Assembly (NCBI RefSeq): GCF_019059575.1
Contig: NW_024883465.1
Span: 16,737 to 80,736 of the forward strand
Direction: 5' to 3'
DNA: 64,000 bases
Source of the DNA: Amphibalanus amphitrite
Taxonomy: Eukaryota; Arthropoda; Thecostraca; Balanomorpha; Balanidae
Shown: positions 40,301 through 53,300 of the stretch, one piece after another
How the letters are laid out: each line of letters starts with the position of its first letter
How positions within the stretch are numbered: the first letter of the stretch is position 1
The notes under the pieces: model-generated
Told to the model about the DNA's origin: nothing
Seen by the model: only the letters and a program-made list of their open reading frames with translations
Databases searched by the model: none
Position numbers and translations under genes: made by a program

Positions 40301-43300
40301 TTCTCATGGCGTCCACCGTTGTTTCATCTTCAGTGTCAAAACTGTAGAACATCTCGTCTTGATCGCTTTTTCTCAGGTCCTCCACTGATTCAATCGTGTC
40401 CATTGATAGTGTTTGTTCGTCTACCTCCTCCAATAGATGTCGTTGAATCTCATCAACCACTGAAGACGTCGCTGACCGCATTGTGGTTTTTCTTTCTTCC
40501 TCCTTCACTTCTTTGTGTTTGTCGTCTGTGGAATCATCAGGCATCGCCAGATCACAATCAGGTCGCTCGTTCCGCCGTCTTGATTGTTCATCGGCATGTG
40601 TTGTTTGTTTATCGTAAGGGATTGTTTCGAAGTCTTCCGGCAGTCTGCCTTGTAAAGTAGTTACATCTGTTGTCGCAGTGTGTTCACTGGCGCAGACATG
40701 TTTTCTCTCATCTGACTCTTGCATCTCTTGTAGCTCTGAGACGGACATATGTTCTTTTTGTGCAGTTTCATACACGTCAGTGGTTTTGCGTTTCTGGTGC
40801 TCAGTCGATGCATCCTTCCTATCATTCATGCTGGAGGCACCTGGGCTACATGTTTCGTGCACTTGGCTACTTCCGGTGACATCTGGATCTTCTGACATGT
40901 CCGATAACACCTGCCAAGTATCATTTTGACGCCTTGCAACACCTGTCGTGTCTTGTGCTTCAAGCGAAGCACAGGATTGTGCATTTCTCTTCTGATCTGA
41001 GCCTGGCGACTTTTCCTGATCTTCTATAGCGACAGGCGTTACTTTCCTCGTATCAGGCTCATGTTGAAGATTACCTTCTGTTGTTTTAATTGCTGGATGG
41101 GCTTCGTCTTCATCAGCTTCGTCAGCTTCGGCAGCTTCGGCAACTTCGGGAGCAATGGCAACGTCGTCAACGGCAGCTGACTGAAATTCTGTTTCTACTT
41201 CATGTTTGAAGACTTTTTCCACCGATGTCTCGACGCTACCTACAGGCAAACCACATTGGTACGAAAGACGTCTGCCAGTGATAGCTTCTTCGTCGCTTGC
41301 GTTCACATTCGATTGGTTTTCTAGGCTCGACGTAATCTGGCCTTTGTCTTGGGTATCATCACTTTGAATACCAGAAGCGTGGACGTCACTTGGCGTTTCT
41401 ACCACCTCGGTCGATATTCCTTGGCATTCTCCAGGAGTATCCATGACATCGCGTTCGTTCTGTCCCTCGAATTCTCTTGACGTCATCCATTCCCGTTCAC
41501 TTCGATGGTGTTCTTTTGATGCTGTGTCTTCCTCGGTCTGTTCGTTTGATTGTATCATGATACTCTCTTCGATAATGGCAACTGCCGGTGTAACCCCCTC
41601 TCCGTCTTTTTCAGAAACTTTGTCATTTTGGGGCAACATCTGTTCTGAGCCGCAAAGATACGCTGATTTCTTGCAAACTGCGGGCTCGGCATCCTTCACG
41701 TCGTCAGTGTCGTTCGACTTTTCATCTCCATCTGTAATGTGACTTCTACCTTCTGCTGGAATTGGATCCGTACAGGGTTGACTTGCATGCACCTTAGTTG
41801 ACTTATCTCCTGTGCTCACAACCTGGTCCGAAATGCTTTGGAGCAGCTCTTCCAGGTCCTTTTCATCAGATTCATGTGTTTTGCTTTGAACGCAGGGACC
41901 TGTGATAATGGCAGCATCTGTTAGCAGTTCATCGGTCAACTGCTTTCTTTTTTGCTTTGCGTCAAGTTGTGCATGGTGTTTTCCATGCACATCAGTGCTG
42001 TCATCCAGCATGCTATTTGCTTTGCTTAGTACTCCGCGCACAATCATTTCTGCCATTTTCACGGCATCTCGATCATTTCTCTCATCCAAAGGCATCTGAT
42101 CGAGAACCAGCTGTTCTCCGCAGCTTTGCTCCCCTTTTAACATTCCTGTGTCCTTTTCATTTCCAAGCGTCAGCATTTCTAGGCCGGTTACATCGAGAAG
42201 GTTCAAAGATGGTGCTTCGGAAGCAGTGCTGTCCTTGTCTGAGGCTCTCTTGTCAGGTTCGACGTGTTCGTTTTCCTCATCTTCGTCTGCAACTTCTAGT
42301 TCTCTTTCATGGCTTACATCAAAGTGTTCCAGAGCTTCGAGATGTAAGACAGTTGCTGGTTTAGTATCGTCAGCATAGCACAGCACGGTTGTTTTGTTTT
42401 CTGCCACCTGAAGATCCTGTTCATCAGCTGTGATAGCTTCTACCGCTTGTTGTTGTCCAAAGCTGCCTTCAGGGGGGCTCATGCCGGGCGTTGACGATTC
42501 GACAGCAATGCCGTTCTTTGCTGACTGATCATCGATTTCTATCGAGTGACACAGAACCGTCTCAATTCCCTCAGCTGAGGCAAACACTTTTGCTTCACTC
42601 TCTAGAGATTCTGTAGCCCCTTGAGCTGCGCCATCCCCAGAAACAGCGTCAGAATCCTCTCCATCGCCCAACTGCTCCAACTCAAGTGTGGGAGCTTCAT
42701 ACGTCCCATCACCGTAACAGAGGAGTTCCACCAGCGGCCCTTCCTCTGCCGTTCCATGTAGCCCTTCTTCATTCACGTTTGCTGTTGCTTCCACCGGCTC
42801 ATCTGTATCGATGTCTGAAGTTTCTTGCCTTCGTTCTTCTTTGAGTGTTGCTGTGAATTGGAACTCTGGCTCTGTTGGAGGCATCTCGCTGAAGTCGTGA
42901 CAACAAAGAACACTTTCTTTGACACTGAAAACTTCTTCATTTGTAAGTGCTTCCTCGACAGTTTCTGCTGCTTGGGGTGGGACAACTCGTTTTTCATCTC
43001 CCACTTCTTCATCAGTCGAGTCACTTGCATCATCATGTTCTAACTGTTCGAGTTTTAAATCAAGCGCTTCTGAATGGTCATCAGGGTAGCAAAGAATTGA
43101 TGTTTGTGTTTCCCTTGCTGGTCCGTGCACTTCTCCTTCGACATTCTCGGTGGCTTTAATTACTTCAACTCTGTCGGGATCGGAGACGGATGCACCGTTG
43201 TCGAGAGTCGATGTCGGCGTTTTTCTCTCGGATAATCCCTCAGGATCGATGTCTGTTGCCGTGACTTGAGGCTCATCTAGTTGTTCCAGCTCGACATTAG

Positions 43301-46300
43301 GAGTTTTTACCCGATCATCTGGAAAGCACATGCTCCAAATGGGTGTTTCGGCTGCTGGTCCTTCCATATCTCTCTCGAAATTCTCTGCAGCTTTGCCAAC
43401 CTCGACCTGGTCCAGATTGGATGCCTCTGCGGCATTTCCCGGTGGTGGTGGCGTGTTTGACGGAGCGCCCTGGGGATCGATCTCAGCTAACGTGACCTGG
43501 GCCTCTTCAAACATCGACGACCGATTTGCACAAGTCGAAGGCTCGCTCGACTCGTCGATTGGAGAGTCGTTAGAGGCTTCAGGGTGCCCTGGCTGCGATT
43601 CAGGGTGGATGTCACACGGCCCGCAATCAGTTGATGCCATGTTTGTAGCCGGCGTCAACAAACTGACAGCTTGACTTTCTGAGTGGGAGTGACTCGAGCC
43701 ATAATTATCCCTTTCCCCTACTTCATTATCGTTACCTGTCCATGGCAGTTTGGGAATGGTAGTCACATCACAGGGCTCGATTTCTTCCCAGTGTTCACTT
43801 GCCGACATCATTTCTAGTGGCCTTTCTACCGTGGTGGTCTCGGGAAACATTTCCACGAGCTCTTCTTCAAGCATTTTCAACTCTTCACATTCTTCCACTG
43901 ACACAGCATGCGACAGCTCAGGCACAACAGATGAAGTTTCAGTCCAAGCTTGTTTTGGGATCGATTTATCTTGCGAGTCAAGAGCTGAGGTAGAACCCTC
44001 GTTGGGTGCATTCGCTTGCTCAGTATCAACTCCTCCCTCACCTTCCGAACGAGCTGAAATCATTGTTTGCTCTTGCTCCGTTTCTACACTTGTGTCCACC
44101 TCCTCCTTCGTCTCTTTGGCCGCTCCTCCTGCAGCTCCGTCAGGCCTCTCGGACGTCTCAGGTAGCCGGGGGCTACCGGACCGAGGCTCTGCCATCGTTC
44201 CACTCTCGTCGCCTTCAGCGTCCACTTTGCTGAGCAAAGCGGAAGAAGGCATCACCTCCAGCCGGCCCGACACCTCCTCCAGCTCGCGGTCGGCCTGTAC
44301 GTTGCTAGACACGCTGGCCCCCGACCTGCTGGGTGTACCACGGGGCCCCGACACCGGCTCCGAGACGTCCGCGCCTTCACGGACACCACACGGCGTATCA
44401 GCAGCCTCCGGTAAACTACCGTCGCTGGAGAGTTGTATAAGATTTTGTGGGGGTTTTCTTTCCTGTTCATTTGTTCCAGCTTCATTGTTGTCATCGCTGG
44501 CCGCCCGTCTGGGAGAACCTGCCTCGGAAGGAGAGCCAGCGGCAGGAGAGTTAACTTTGTAAATTCCACTTGCACCGGTCAGATCCGATCTCAAACTTTC
44601 GTCATCAACATCCCTCGAAGTATTTTTCGAATGACTGCTGGAGCTGGAGCTGCTAAGAGAGCTAGACGACTCGTCAAACGCCTCAACAATCTCTTCTTCG
44701 ATCGTCTCTAGACTCGGCTCTTCCTCGGTAGTTTTGAAAAAGAAAAACTGCTCCTCAACCGGTGTCCTCGGTGACCTGGGACTGCCGGTGGTCACCTGAG
44801 TCTCCACCAGCCGCTGCTGCTCACATTCTGCGTCGGCGTCAATGAATTTTGTGTCGTCTCTTCTCAGCAGAGCGCCCTGCTCCTCAACCTCAAACACGAA
44901 AATCGCTGGTGGATCACAGGACCACCTCTCAACTTTGTCCGGCGAGAGGGAGTGCTCACACACTGGAGAGGCCCCTTCATCGAGTGGTCCTGACTCCCCA
45001 GCAGGGGTATTGACCTCCTGCACCGAATTCCTGGTAGCTCGGTGGTCACTAATGCTCTCCGGCGACGTTCGTCGATCGACAAACGACCGCACGTCAATAT
45101 CTAGACCGCCGGCCGCCGGGCGGATCCGGCTTTCATCAGCCGCGCTCACGACAGACGCCGCTTTGCGATCCGGGCCCGGTCGATCGCCGCTGGGGGACGT
45201 TTGTGGGCCGCATGCCACTGCGACCGTGTCAAGTGGCGCTGCCGACTCTATCAATTCTGGTGACGTCATCGCCAGTTCCTGTGCCGCCGCCGACGTCGCC
45301 GTCACGTGCTCAGTGCTGACATTTGTGACGACGACGGTACTGTGGTGACCGCGTGACACACTGCGGTCGTGGCGGCTCGATATCTGTACCTCCTCGTCCT
45401 CCACGTTGGTGATAAGTCGGAATGGGGAGGGCGGGACGCGGCGGTGCGTGCCGACGGACGGCGCGCTCGGCGGGAGCCCGTCAGCGGCCGGTCTGGCGGA
45501 ATGGAATCCGTCCGACGCCGTCACGGAGCCGCGTCTAGGCAAACTTTCCGCCGCCGTCCCGACGCCCGGTGGCTCTGCAATATTTATTGGCGCCGCGACG
45601 TACACGGTCGCTGCTGGATCCGACTCATGGACCGACGCTGAGTCGGCGACTGGTGCGATGTCGACACGATCTGAGGCTGGTGGTTTGGAGGTTATTTGCT
45701 CCAGGCTGGGTGGCTGGTCAGACTCCCATGGTTCCAGACTGGGCGGCTGTTCCGAACTCTGCCTTTGGAGTCTGGGCTGATGGTCTGTATCCCAGAGCTC
45801 TAGACTAGGTGGCTGCTCGGTTCGGTGCTGGTTAACATTTGGAGCTTCTTCGGGTGCCCAGTCCTCCAGACCTGGAGGCTGCTGCTCCAGACTGGCTGGC
45901 TGGTCTGGCTCCCATGGTTCTAGACTGGGTGGCTGCTCTGATGGTTGTCTTTGCATGGCTTTATCTGTGGTCTGCTGAGAAGCTATCGGTTCGTTTGTAG
46001 CCCAGTACTCCAGACTGGGTGGTTCTGATCCTTCCGGTCCACTCTCAGCTGGGTAGAACGTCTCATTTCCTTCCGTCTCGACGAAAGGAGCGTTACGAAC
46101 TCTTGCCTCTGCGTCCAGTGTGGATGTCACCACTTGGCGACACCTGGGTGATGCGTGCAGCACCTCGGTCCGATAGTCCCATACCTTATGAGTCCGTGAG
46201 CTGTGTTCTGTCGTCTCTAGAGGACGTCTCGCTCCGTCCGTGCTCTGGTCAGTGACCTCCACACGTCGTCTCTCCGCTCTCTCGACTTCGGCTGGCACCT

Positions 46301-49125
46301 GAGTAACACTGGCTGACCGGCTGGTAGATACGTGAGTTTCTCCTGAACCGCGCACAAACACGTTCACCTCTTCGACAACCTCGTAGGTGAGAATCCGAGG
46401 ACCTGAGTTTGTCGTGCTCCGGTGAGTCTCTGTCGTCTCCACTCTTCGAGTGAGTGTTTCTCTAGTAGCCTCATCTCTCACCACCTCGTTGATCACCTGG
46501 TCATCGTCCGCAACTGTATCCTCTTCGATCGGTTGCTGGTTTGGAAAGCTGACGTTTAGGTCTCCTGCACTAGAGTCACTAAACACCGGTGGTGCATCGC
46601 TCAGGGAACCAAGTAGGTCGATCTGAGGGGACAGTTCGGCGGCATCACACGGGTCTAGAAGCGGCGGGGGCTCATCTTCATCGAGTGCTGCCGTCACACG
46701 CTCCCCCTGCAACCCAGTTCCATCGTCCGACTTTTTACTGGCACCATCGGGTCCATGTCCATCTTCAGAGCCCGCATCTGAGCTGCCGGATCCATTGGAG
46801 TCTTTCGAGCTGTCAGAACCGTCTGAACTGGCGGAGCTTTCAGAGCCGGCTCCATCACTGTCCTCCGGTATACACTCGACTGGCGGTCCGGTCGCGGTGC
46901 GCTCCCTCACCTCTGGGGGCAGGGAGTACAGCAGTCTCTGCTCGGGCTGCGGTGGTGGCCGGCCGTGCACGGTCACCGACAGGGCCGAGCGGTACAGGCG
47001 GGACACGTGCGCGCCTGGGGGCCGCTCGGCCAGCTCGGGCAGGCTGCGGGAGCGCACCAGCAGGCTGACGGCCAGGCCGGGCCGACGGCGCGCCTCCTCC
47101 AGCAGCAGGTGGCTGCGCACGTCCAGCCGCGACACGTACCGCTCCCACATGTCGGCGTCTACCCAGCCGGCAGCCGCCGGCGCCTCGGCCGCCGCCTGCC
47201 GCGCGCACCACCGCCGACGCTCGGCATCCCACGCCGGCAGCCGTCCGTCGCCGACCAGCGGTCGCCCGATCACTGACCGCTCACCGGCCGACCCCGACGC
47301 CGACGCTGCCGCCCCGACCGAGCTCTGTTTACTGGCCATTGCCGGGGCAGCGGGCGGCCGCGCATGCGTCACAGCCGACGCGCGGGAATCGATGACCCCG
47401 TCCGACTCACCGGCCGACTCGACGATCGTGTAGAGTCGACCTACGTCGGTTGTCGAGCCGTCCAAAGGGTCCTTCTCCCCATTTACCTCTCCCGAGTCGA
47501 TAGTGAACTGGAATGGGGGAGCGACGCCGGCTGACGATTGTGTGGGCGGGCCCGGGGACTCGCATTCGTCGGTTAGCTCCTCTGGTGGCGGCGGGGACGG
47601 AAAATGAATAATAGGATAGGCGGACGGAGCGTTTGATTGGGTGCTCCATTCGTCAGGATCTCCAGGGGCGGAATGGAAGCTGAGCGAATCGCTCGCAGGA
47701 TCGACGGACAGCAGACTGGCGGCGTCTGCCGAGGTGTGATCGACGGCGGAGAGGAGCTGCTGGTGCTCCTCCTCAGAGTCGGAGGCGCCCGAGCAGGAGA
47801 GCCGCTCCTCGGCCCGGCGGCGGAGCTCCGCCCTGCCGCTCCGCGAGTGGCGCCGGTCGGGACTGGCCGCCGGGCTGCCCCACTCGCTGTCCGACGACTC
47901 GGCCTGCCGAACCATGCTGATTTTGATGATAGTGTTTGGCGCCGTTCGGCGACTTCCTGCCACTTTAGGCTGTGATGGCTTCCTTTGGCTTCCTGGCACT
48001 TGCAGAGGTAGTGATGTTGGGTGATGTGCCGCTGCTTCCAGTGGCTGTTTCCGGTGCTCGACCTGACGGACCAGAACTGGGGCAGCCACTATCGGCGGGT
48101 GGGACATCGGTCGGAAAAGACTGTCGATGCGCTGCTTTCCGGTGGCTAAATTCTCGACAGAATCGGCATCAATCATGTCTAGAGAGTCCTGAGAGAGCCC
48201 CAAATCGCTTGGCTCCAGACTGTCGTCAGAGAAAGTCGGCGGAGCACATACGTCAAAGCTGCCACCAAGGCCTTCATCGACAGAACAGGAGAGGATGGCT
48301 GCCGCTGGCGTGCAGGCAGGCTGCAATAAATCCCCCTGGCTGTAGGGGACCGACGCGGCCGGGGTCGGGTCAGCGGGGCGCAGTCGGAGGCGGGGGAATC
48401 GACTGACGTTCCGCGCGGAGCTGGACTGTGCCGCGGTGGTTGCCGAACGGCCGCCGCGTTCGCCACTGCTCCTCCGTCGCTGCCTCTCGGTCGAGTCATT
48501 CCCCTCATCCACCTGGTCCATAATCCGGCTGCGCTTTTCGTACGGACGTGAGTCGGTCGACGCCTCGCGGCGCCGCTTCCGTCTGCCACAGCAGCACCAG
48601 TCGGACTCCGTGGCATCTCCGGGAGGACCATCGCCGCCCTCACCACCTCCACCCCCGCCGGGATACAGCCGCCGCACGACCTCCCTGACCACCTGCCGGC
48701 GCGAGCGGCGCTCCTCCGACAGCCGCTGCATGTTCCCCGGCACACTCGCTGGCCGATACAGACCCCGGCGCTGCTCCCAAAGGAGAAAGTTCGCCCAGCA
48801 GCGACGCTCGCGCTCGCACACGATATCGCGCAGTTCGTCCCAGAGTTCAGAGGAGTCACTGAGGAGGCTCAGAGAGGAGGAGGTGGTGGCGGGGACGGGA
48901 CGACGCGAGGTCTCCTCGGCACCGATCGGGCTCGGTCGCTCGGCGGCGGGTGTCTCGGGCAGCTCCGTGGCCTGCGCGCGGGTCAGCACCTGCCGCCGTC
49001 TGGGAGGGGGCGGCGCACTCTCCTGGCGAGGTGACGGAAGGTCCGGTTCGCTGGCGCTCAGGCGCTGGTATGAGGGGCGGTGCAGACTCGATGTCAGCGT
49101 CCGGTCGGCTCGGCGCAGTCTGAAA
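37389..49125 (-). CDS. Terminal giant exon: about 3,911 residues of disordered tail
   Basis: One uninterrupted 11.7-kb frame. The acceptor is CTCTGTTCTCCCAG (or six bases later, TTTCAG), and the stop is TAG after RARHALY. It has a basic start ([13 protein letters not shown]), then an ordered-looking helix ([20 protein letters not shown], near 48850). Next come long Ser/Glu/Asp/Pro-rich stretches, a second compact part near 47280-46920 ([32 protein letters not shown]), PPSLExW repeats (45690-46030) and LCYxDD repeats (42360-43420). A polyserine tract lies near 44640-44680. There is a KKCVSWNDL motif near 38960-38980 that fits the PP1-docking RVxF pattern, and a C-terminal coiled coil (about 38050-38240, [20 protein letters not shown]). 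It probably serves as a scaffold or spacer tail; function is inferred. Confidence 0.85.
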
Positions 49126-50329
49126 CTGGGAGAACAGAGAAGATAAGCACTCGATAGCGTGACTGGCTAGCGGCGAAAACTAGACGAATTGAGAAGGATG
49201 TCAGCTGTCGGTCTAGGGTGGAACATTTAGTCGAATATAGCACGTAACACGGTAGAACACGGTAACACGGACTCGTAAACGGTATTATTGCTCAAACTTA
49301 GCGACAATACGCTTATTTCGGGACGAAGCGATTTCGAGGCTGAATGGTTATCACTATTGTCGTTGCCACTAAATCATAACTTAATGGTCTCGTCAGCCGA
49401 TAGCAAGATAGCGTGCCAAAATCGTCAACTCCGTAAAATATAGGGCCTTTTGTCCGTCTATAAATGGAGAGTGGAAACCAGTAAAATAAAATAATAGTTA
49501 AATAAGACAGGCAGCATACAAGAATATCACGAATTGTAAATCTAAATAGTCATTTAATGATCGGCATCTCTTTCATACGAATTCCCTAAATGCCGACCCT
49601 ACGTCCCCGTTGGACCCCACGTCGCACGAACATGCGGCAGTTTTGGCCGGCGGTAGCGCCCTCCCTCACCTTAAAAGGTACGCATACTGCAGCATCGCCG
49701 GTACAGTACTCCCTCCTTTCGGCGTTTGCAAAACATGCATGAACTGCGTGGTATAACATTCCTAAACATGAGTGATCCTCGTTTCTGCCACTTCACATCG
49801 ACTTTTTATCGATTTCACAGCAATAGTCTTGCCAAGGTAAGGCTGCCAAGGCCGTGCCGGTTCAACCTGTCAACTAAGCGTTGATCGATCTAACGAAACG
49901 AGGCATCGCAATCAAGGTCTGTGGTGGAATTTTATCGACTTAACAGCCAGACTCAGCATTCTTTTACAAATTAGCGTCCCGCTAACACTAGCATGAATAC
50001 TATACCTTTCGGTGAAAACTAAACAACAAATAATATATCGGACAACGAGGCAACTACGGGTATTTTAGAAGTGCGGAATTTCCACCATCGACCACACTCG
50101 CCCTAGCTTAGACCGCTTCCACCACCACCACACTGCACCACTGAACACCACATGGGAGCGCGGTACGCCGACACCACAGGAGCGGGCGCAGCCCAGCTCA
50201 GCTGTGGTGGTAGGTGGTAGCGTGTCGTCATGGGCGGAGGTACGGTTGTCAGAAACCCTACATCTGTTCGCCTGTCTGTTCGTCTGCCTGTGGGTGTGTT
50301 TGTCTGTGAGTCTGTCTGTGACTCTGTCC

Positions 50330-50360
<31 letters not shown>

Positions 50361-53300
50361 AGTCAGTCTGTGAGTCTGTCTGTCTGTCTATCTGTCTGTC
50401 TGTCCGTCTGTCTGTCCGTCTGTGAGTCTGTCTGTCTGTCTGTCTGTCTGTCTGCCTGTCTGTGACTCTGTCGATCTGTCTGTAACTCTGTAGGCCTGCG
50501 AGTCTCTCTGTATATCTGTTTGTCTGTTGTCCACAGGTCGACTCATTGGTCGATCGGTTTGATGGTATAGATCAGCGACCTTGGTCCGAGCCGCCACAAG
50601 TGCTCTTAAAAGCTGACTGGGCACCCGCTGTGTCACCAGCTGAACTATAATAACCTCTTCGAAAGGCTGTCTGATAATTGGCTCAGGGAACAACTGCAGC
50701 CCTTAATTTGCGGACCTTTGCTTTGACATGCTTGCACCTGACATTTGTTACTGCTGAGTGGACCAACTAAGCAGCGTCAACCTCACTCTTTGTTTGCAAG
50801 CTATATGACCAACAACGTTGAGATAAAATAATTACCTAAATCGCAAGTTACTAGCCCATTTTGCCGACAGGTACCATAAAAAGTTTCTACCGTCAGTTTC
50901 TTACCGTTTGAATAGATCCGGCCAGTATTGGCGACTGTCTATAAGCCGTTTTCACGCCTTGAACCGGTTAGTTCAGCCTTTATGTGCTCGTTTTCTCACC
51001 ACGTCAGCAATCAGCAACGAAGCTACAGTTCGCTTGACTGTCACTAAATAACACCATTAGCCGTCACCAATTATCACAAGCCATCACGCAAACCGTCACT
51101 AGCCGCCACCAGTCACGGTCGCGTCACCAGAGGTCCGTTCTCCATCGAGTGCCGGGAGCGTCACGGGACAGCGCGTCCCCGGTGTCATCGTGTTCGACAC
51201 CGGTGACAGACTCCGAGCCGAGCTCTGCTCTTCCGTGCGGCTGCGGCGAGAGACGGCACGGCACGGCGGCGCACAGTGGACTAGCGGCGGCGCACGGTGG
51301 TCCAACTGGGACAGCACGGTGGCCAAAACTGGGCGGTACGCTAGTGCGGCGATACTAACTAGGTATGGGGAGACTCACCTTCGATCGGTGCCGGCGACAT
51401 CTGCGTCTGAGGGGACACCTGAGTCGGCCATCTGTAACGGAACAAAGCCCGCCGGTCATTTGTGAGGGACGGAGCAGACGCGGCCGTATGGAGCGCTGTC
51501 ACGGGTGACACCGTCGACGGACTCTGAGGACGAAATGTGTCGCCAGAGACAGCCGGATAGCGGTGGACATCGATGCTTCAGATCGATATAAGTGGTGCTA
51601 ATTGTCAACCAGTTGTGTTTCGCGTCTATGTCGGTTGACAAGGGCTGAAAGGGACGATACTCATTTGCCCTTTGCAGGACAAGGTGATTGTGAAAATCAC
51701 TATATCGCTGTCACTGGTCCCTTGTGGGAGCTTATGAGTGAATAATAGGCCCATAGGGTTCGCGCCTCGTGGTGTTGTGGCCACCGGGCCAGCCTCGTCA
51801 TCACCCGGTCCGCCGAGAACCCGCGGTGCTAGTGGGTCTCCTACAGTAGTCGTAAAAGTGACTGTCTAAATAATTCCAGTCCGCTAGCACGCGACGTGTC
51901 GTGTAGGCGGCGACTTTCTGACTCCGACGAGATCAGTTTCAGTGTGGTTGGATTTCTAGGTCAGGACTAATCGACGCGTGTTAGGAGTCTGCGGAGCAGG
52001 TTCATCAACTGAGCAGGGACTTGTGCAAATGTTATTCAGGAGTAATTATTCGGGAGTAATTAGGCACGTTTGGGGTATGTGCCATATAATGCATTAATGT
52101 GCCCTTCGTCGCATGTCACTTGATACTGGGAAAACACCAAAAAGCGATCAACCTTAAGTTAATCAGTTAATCAAGATAGAACTTGATAAACATGGTGAAA
52201 CTTCTATCAATACCTACAGATATAATGTTTGACTGTTATTTAGGTCTAGCACAGCGCCAAATGAAAACTTTTAATCTTCCTTTTTATTAGCAATGTGTCG
52301 TCAAATTTTCGTCACAAAAACATTTGAGCAGTAAGCTCAAGGAATATCCTAATTCTCAATGCAATGTGGATCGTCAAAAATATCCTGACTCGGATCTCTT
52401 GCTAGCTAAGAGATACTTCTAATGCAATCACTTTTTATACACCCCTGTCATTTCAGAGTTCCAAACAAAAACTCGCGTATATAGGCAATCTCAGACTCTC
52501 AGTCGCTCGTAAAAGTAAATAATACGATCCCGAAATACATAGGCACGTCTTTATAGAGTCTCGTCAAATCTATATCAACCGAGGTCCAACAATCAAAATG
52601 TTTGGTACGATTATGGTTACGTAACAGGCACGTTTAACTGTGTGCTATGCGGCACAGCCTACCATCCCAGGAAACTGACAGACCGCGGGGCGAGGCATGT
52701 CTTGACCATTCCGTATTAAACAGCACTTTCGTTATTTGATTATTCCGACTCTTTTCCTCAGTAAACAAGCAGAATGTTGACAAAAATACAGTACCACAGC
52801 CATCAGACCAAGCCCCGTGGCCTGTTCATTAACCCGCGCCCCGCTGGGCTATTCAGCCATACGCGCCCTGCTGGGGGGGGGGGGCAGATTCTGCCCCCCC
52901 CCCCTGTCTAACTTCCGAACCGATGGTCGTAGAAAGACGGGAAAAACGGCAAACGAAAGCTCTCAACAAGGCGGATCTTAAGAGCCCAATTTTTTTTGCT
53001 TAAGTAGGTCAGAGGTCAGGTCAAGGTCAGGTCAAGGGTACAAAATGCAAGTTTCTACAGTATCGGCCTTGCACCGTAGTTGCCGAAGAATGGACTGAGA
53101 CTGATTGCCCAAAACGTGTTCTTAGACTACCAAGACAATATTCGTTGCACACAATGTCATTCAAAGGTCAAGGTCAAGGTCAAGGTCAGGTCAGGTCAGG
53201 TCACCAAAAACAAAATATAGAAAAGGGCATGTGCGACACATGTTTTATGGGTCATTTTACTCATATAATTCAATAGGCACACTCAATAAGTGATATGGAC

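Noticed and set aside
37465-49146. Many plus-strand frames opposite the giant exon
   Set aside because: They are shadows of a GC-rich, unbroken coding exon on the minus strand and have no motifs.
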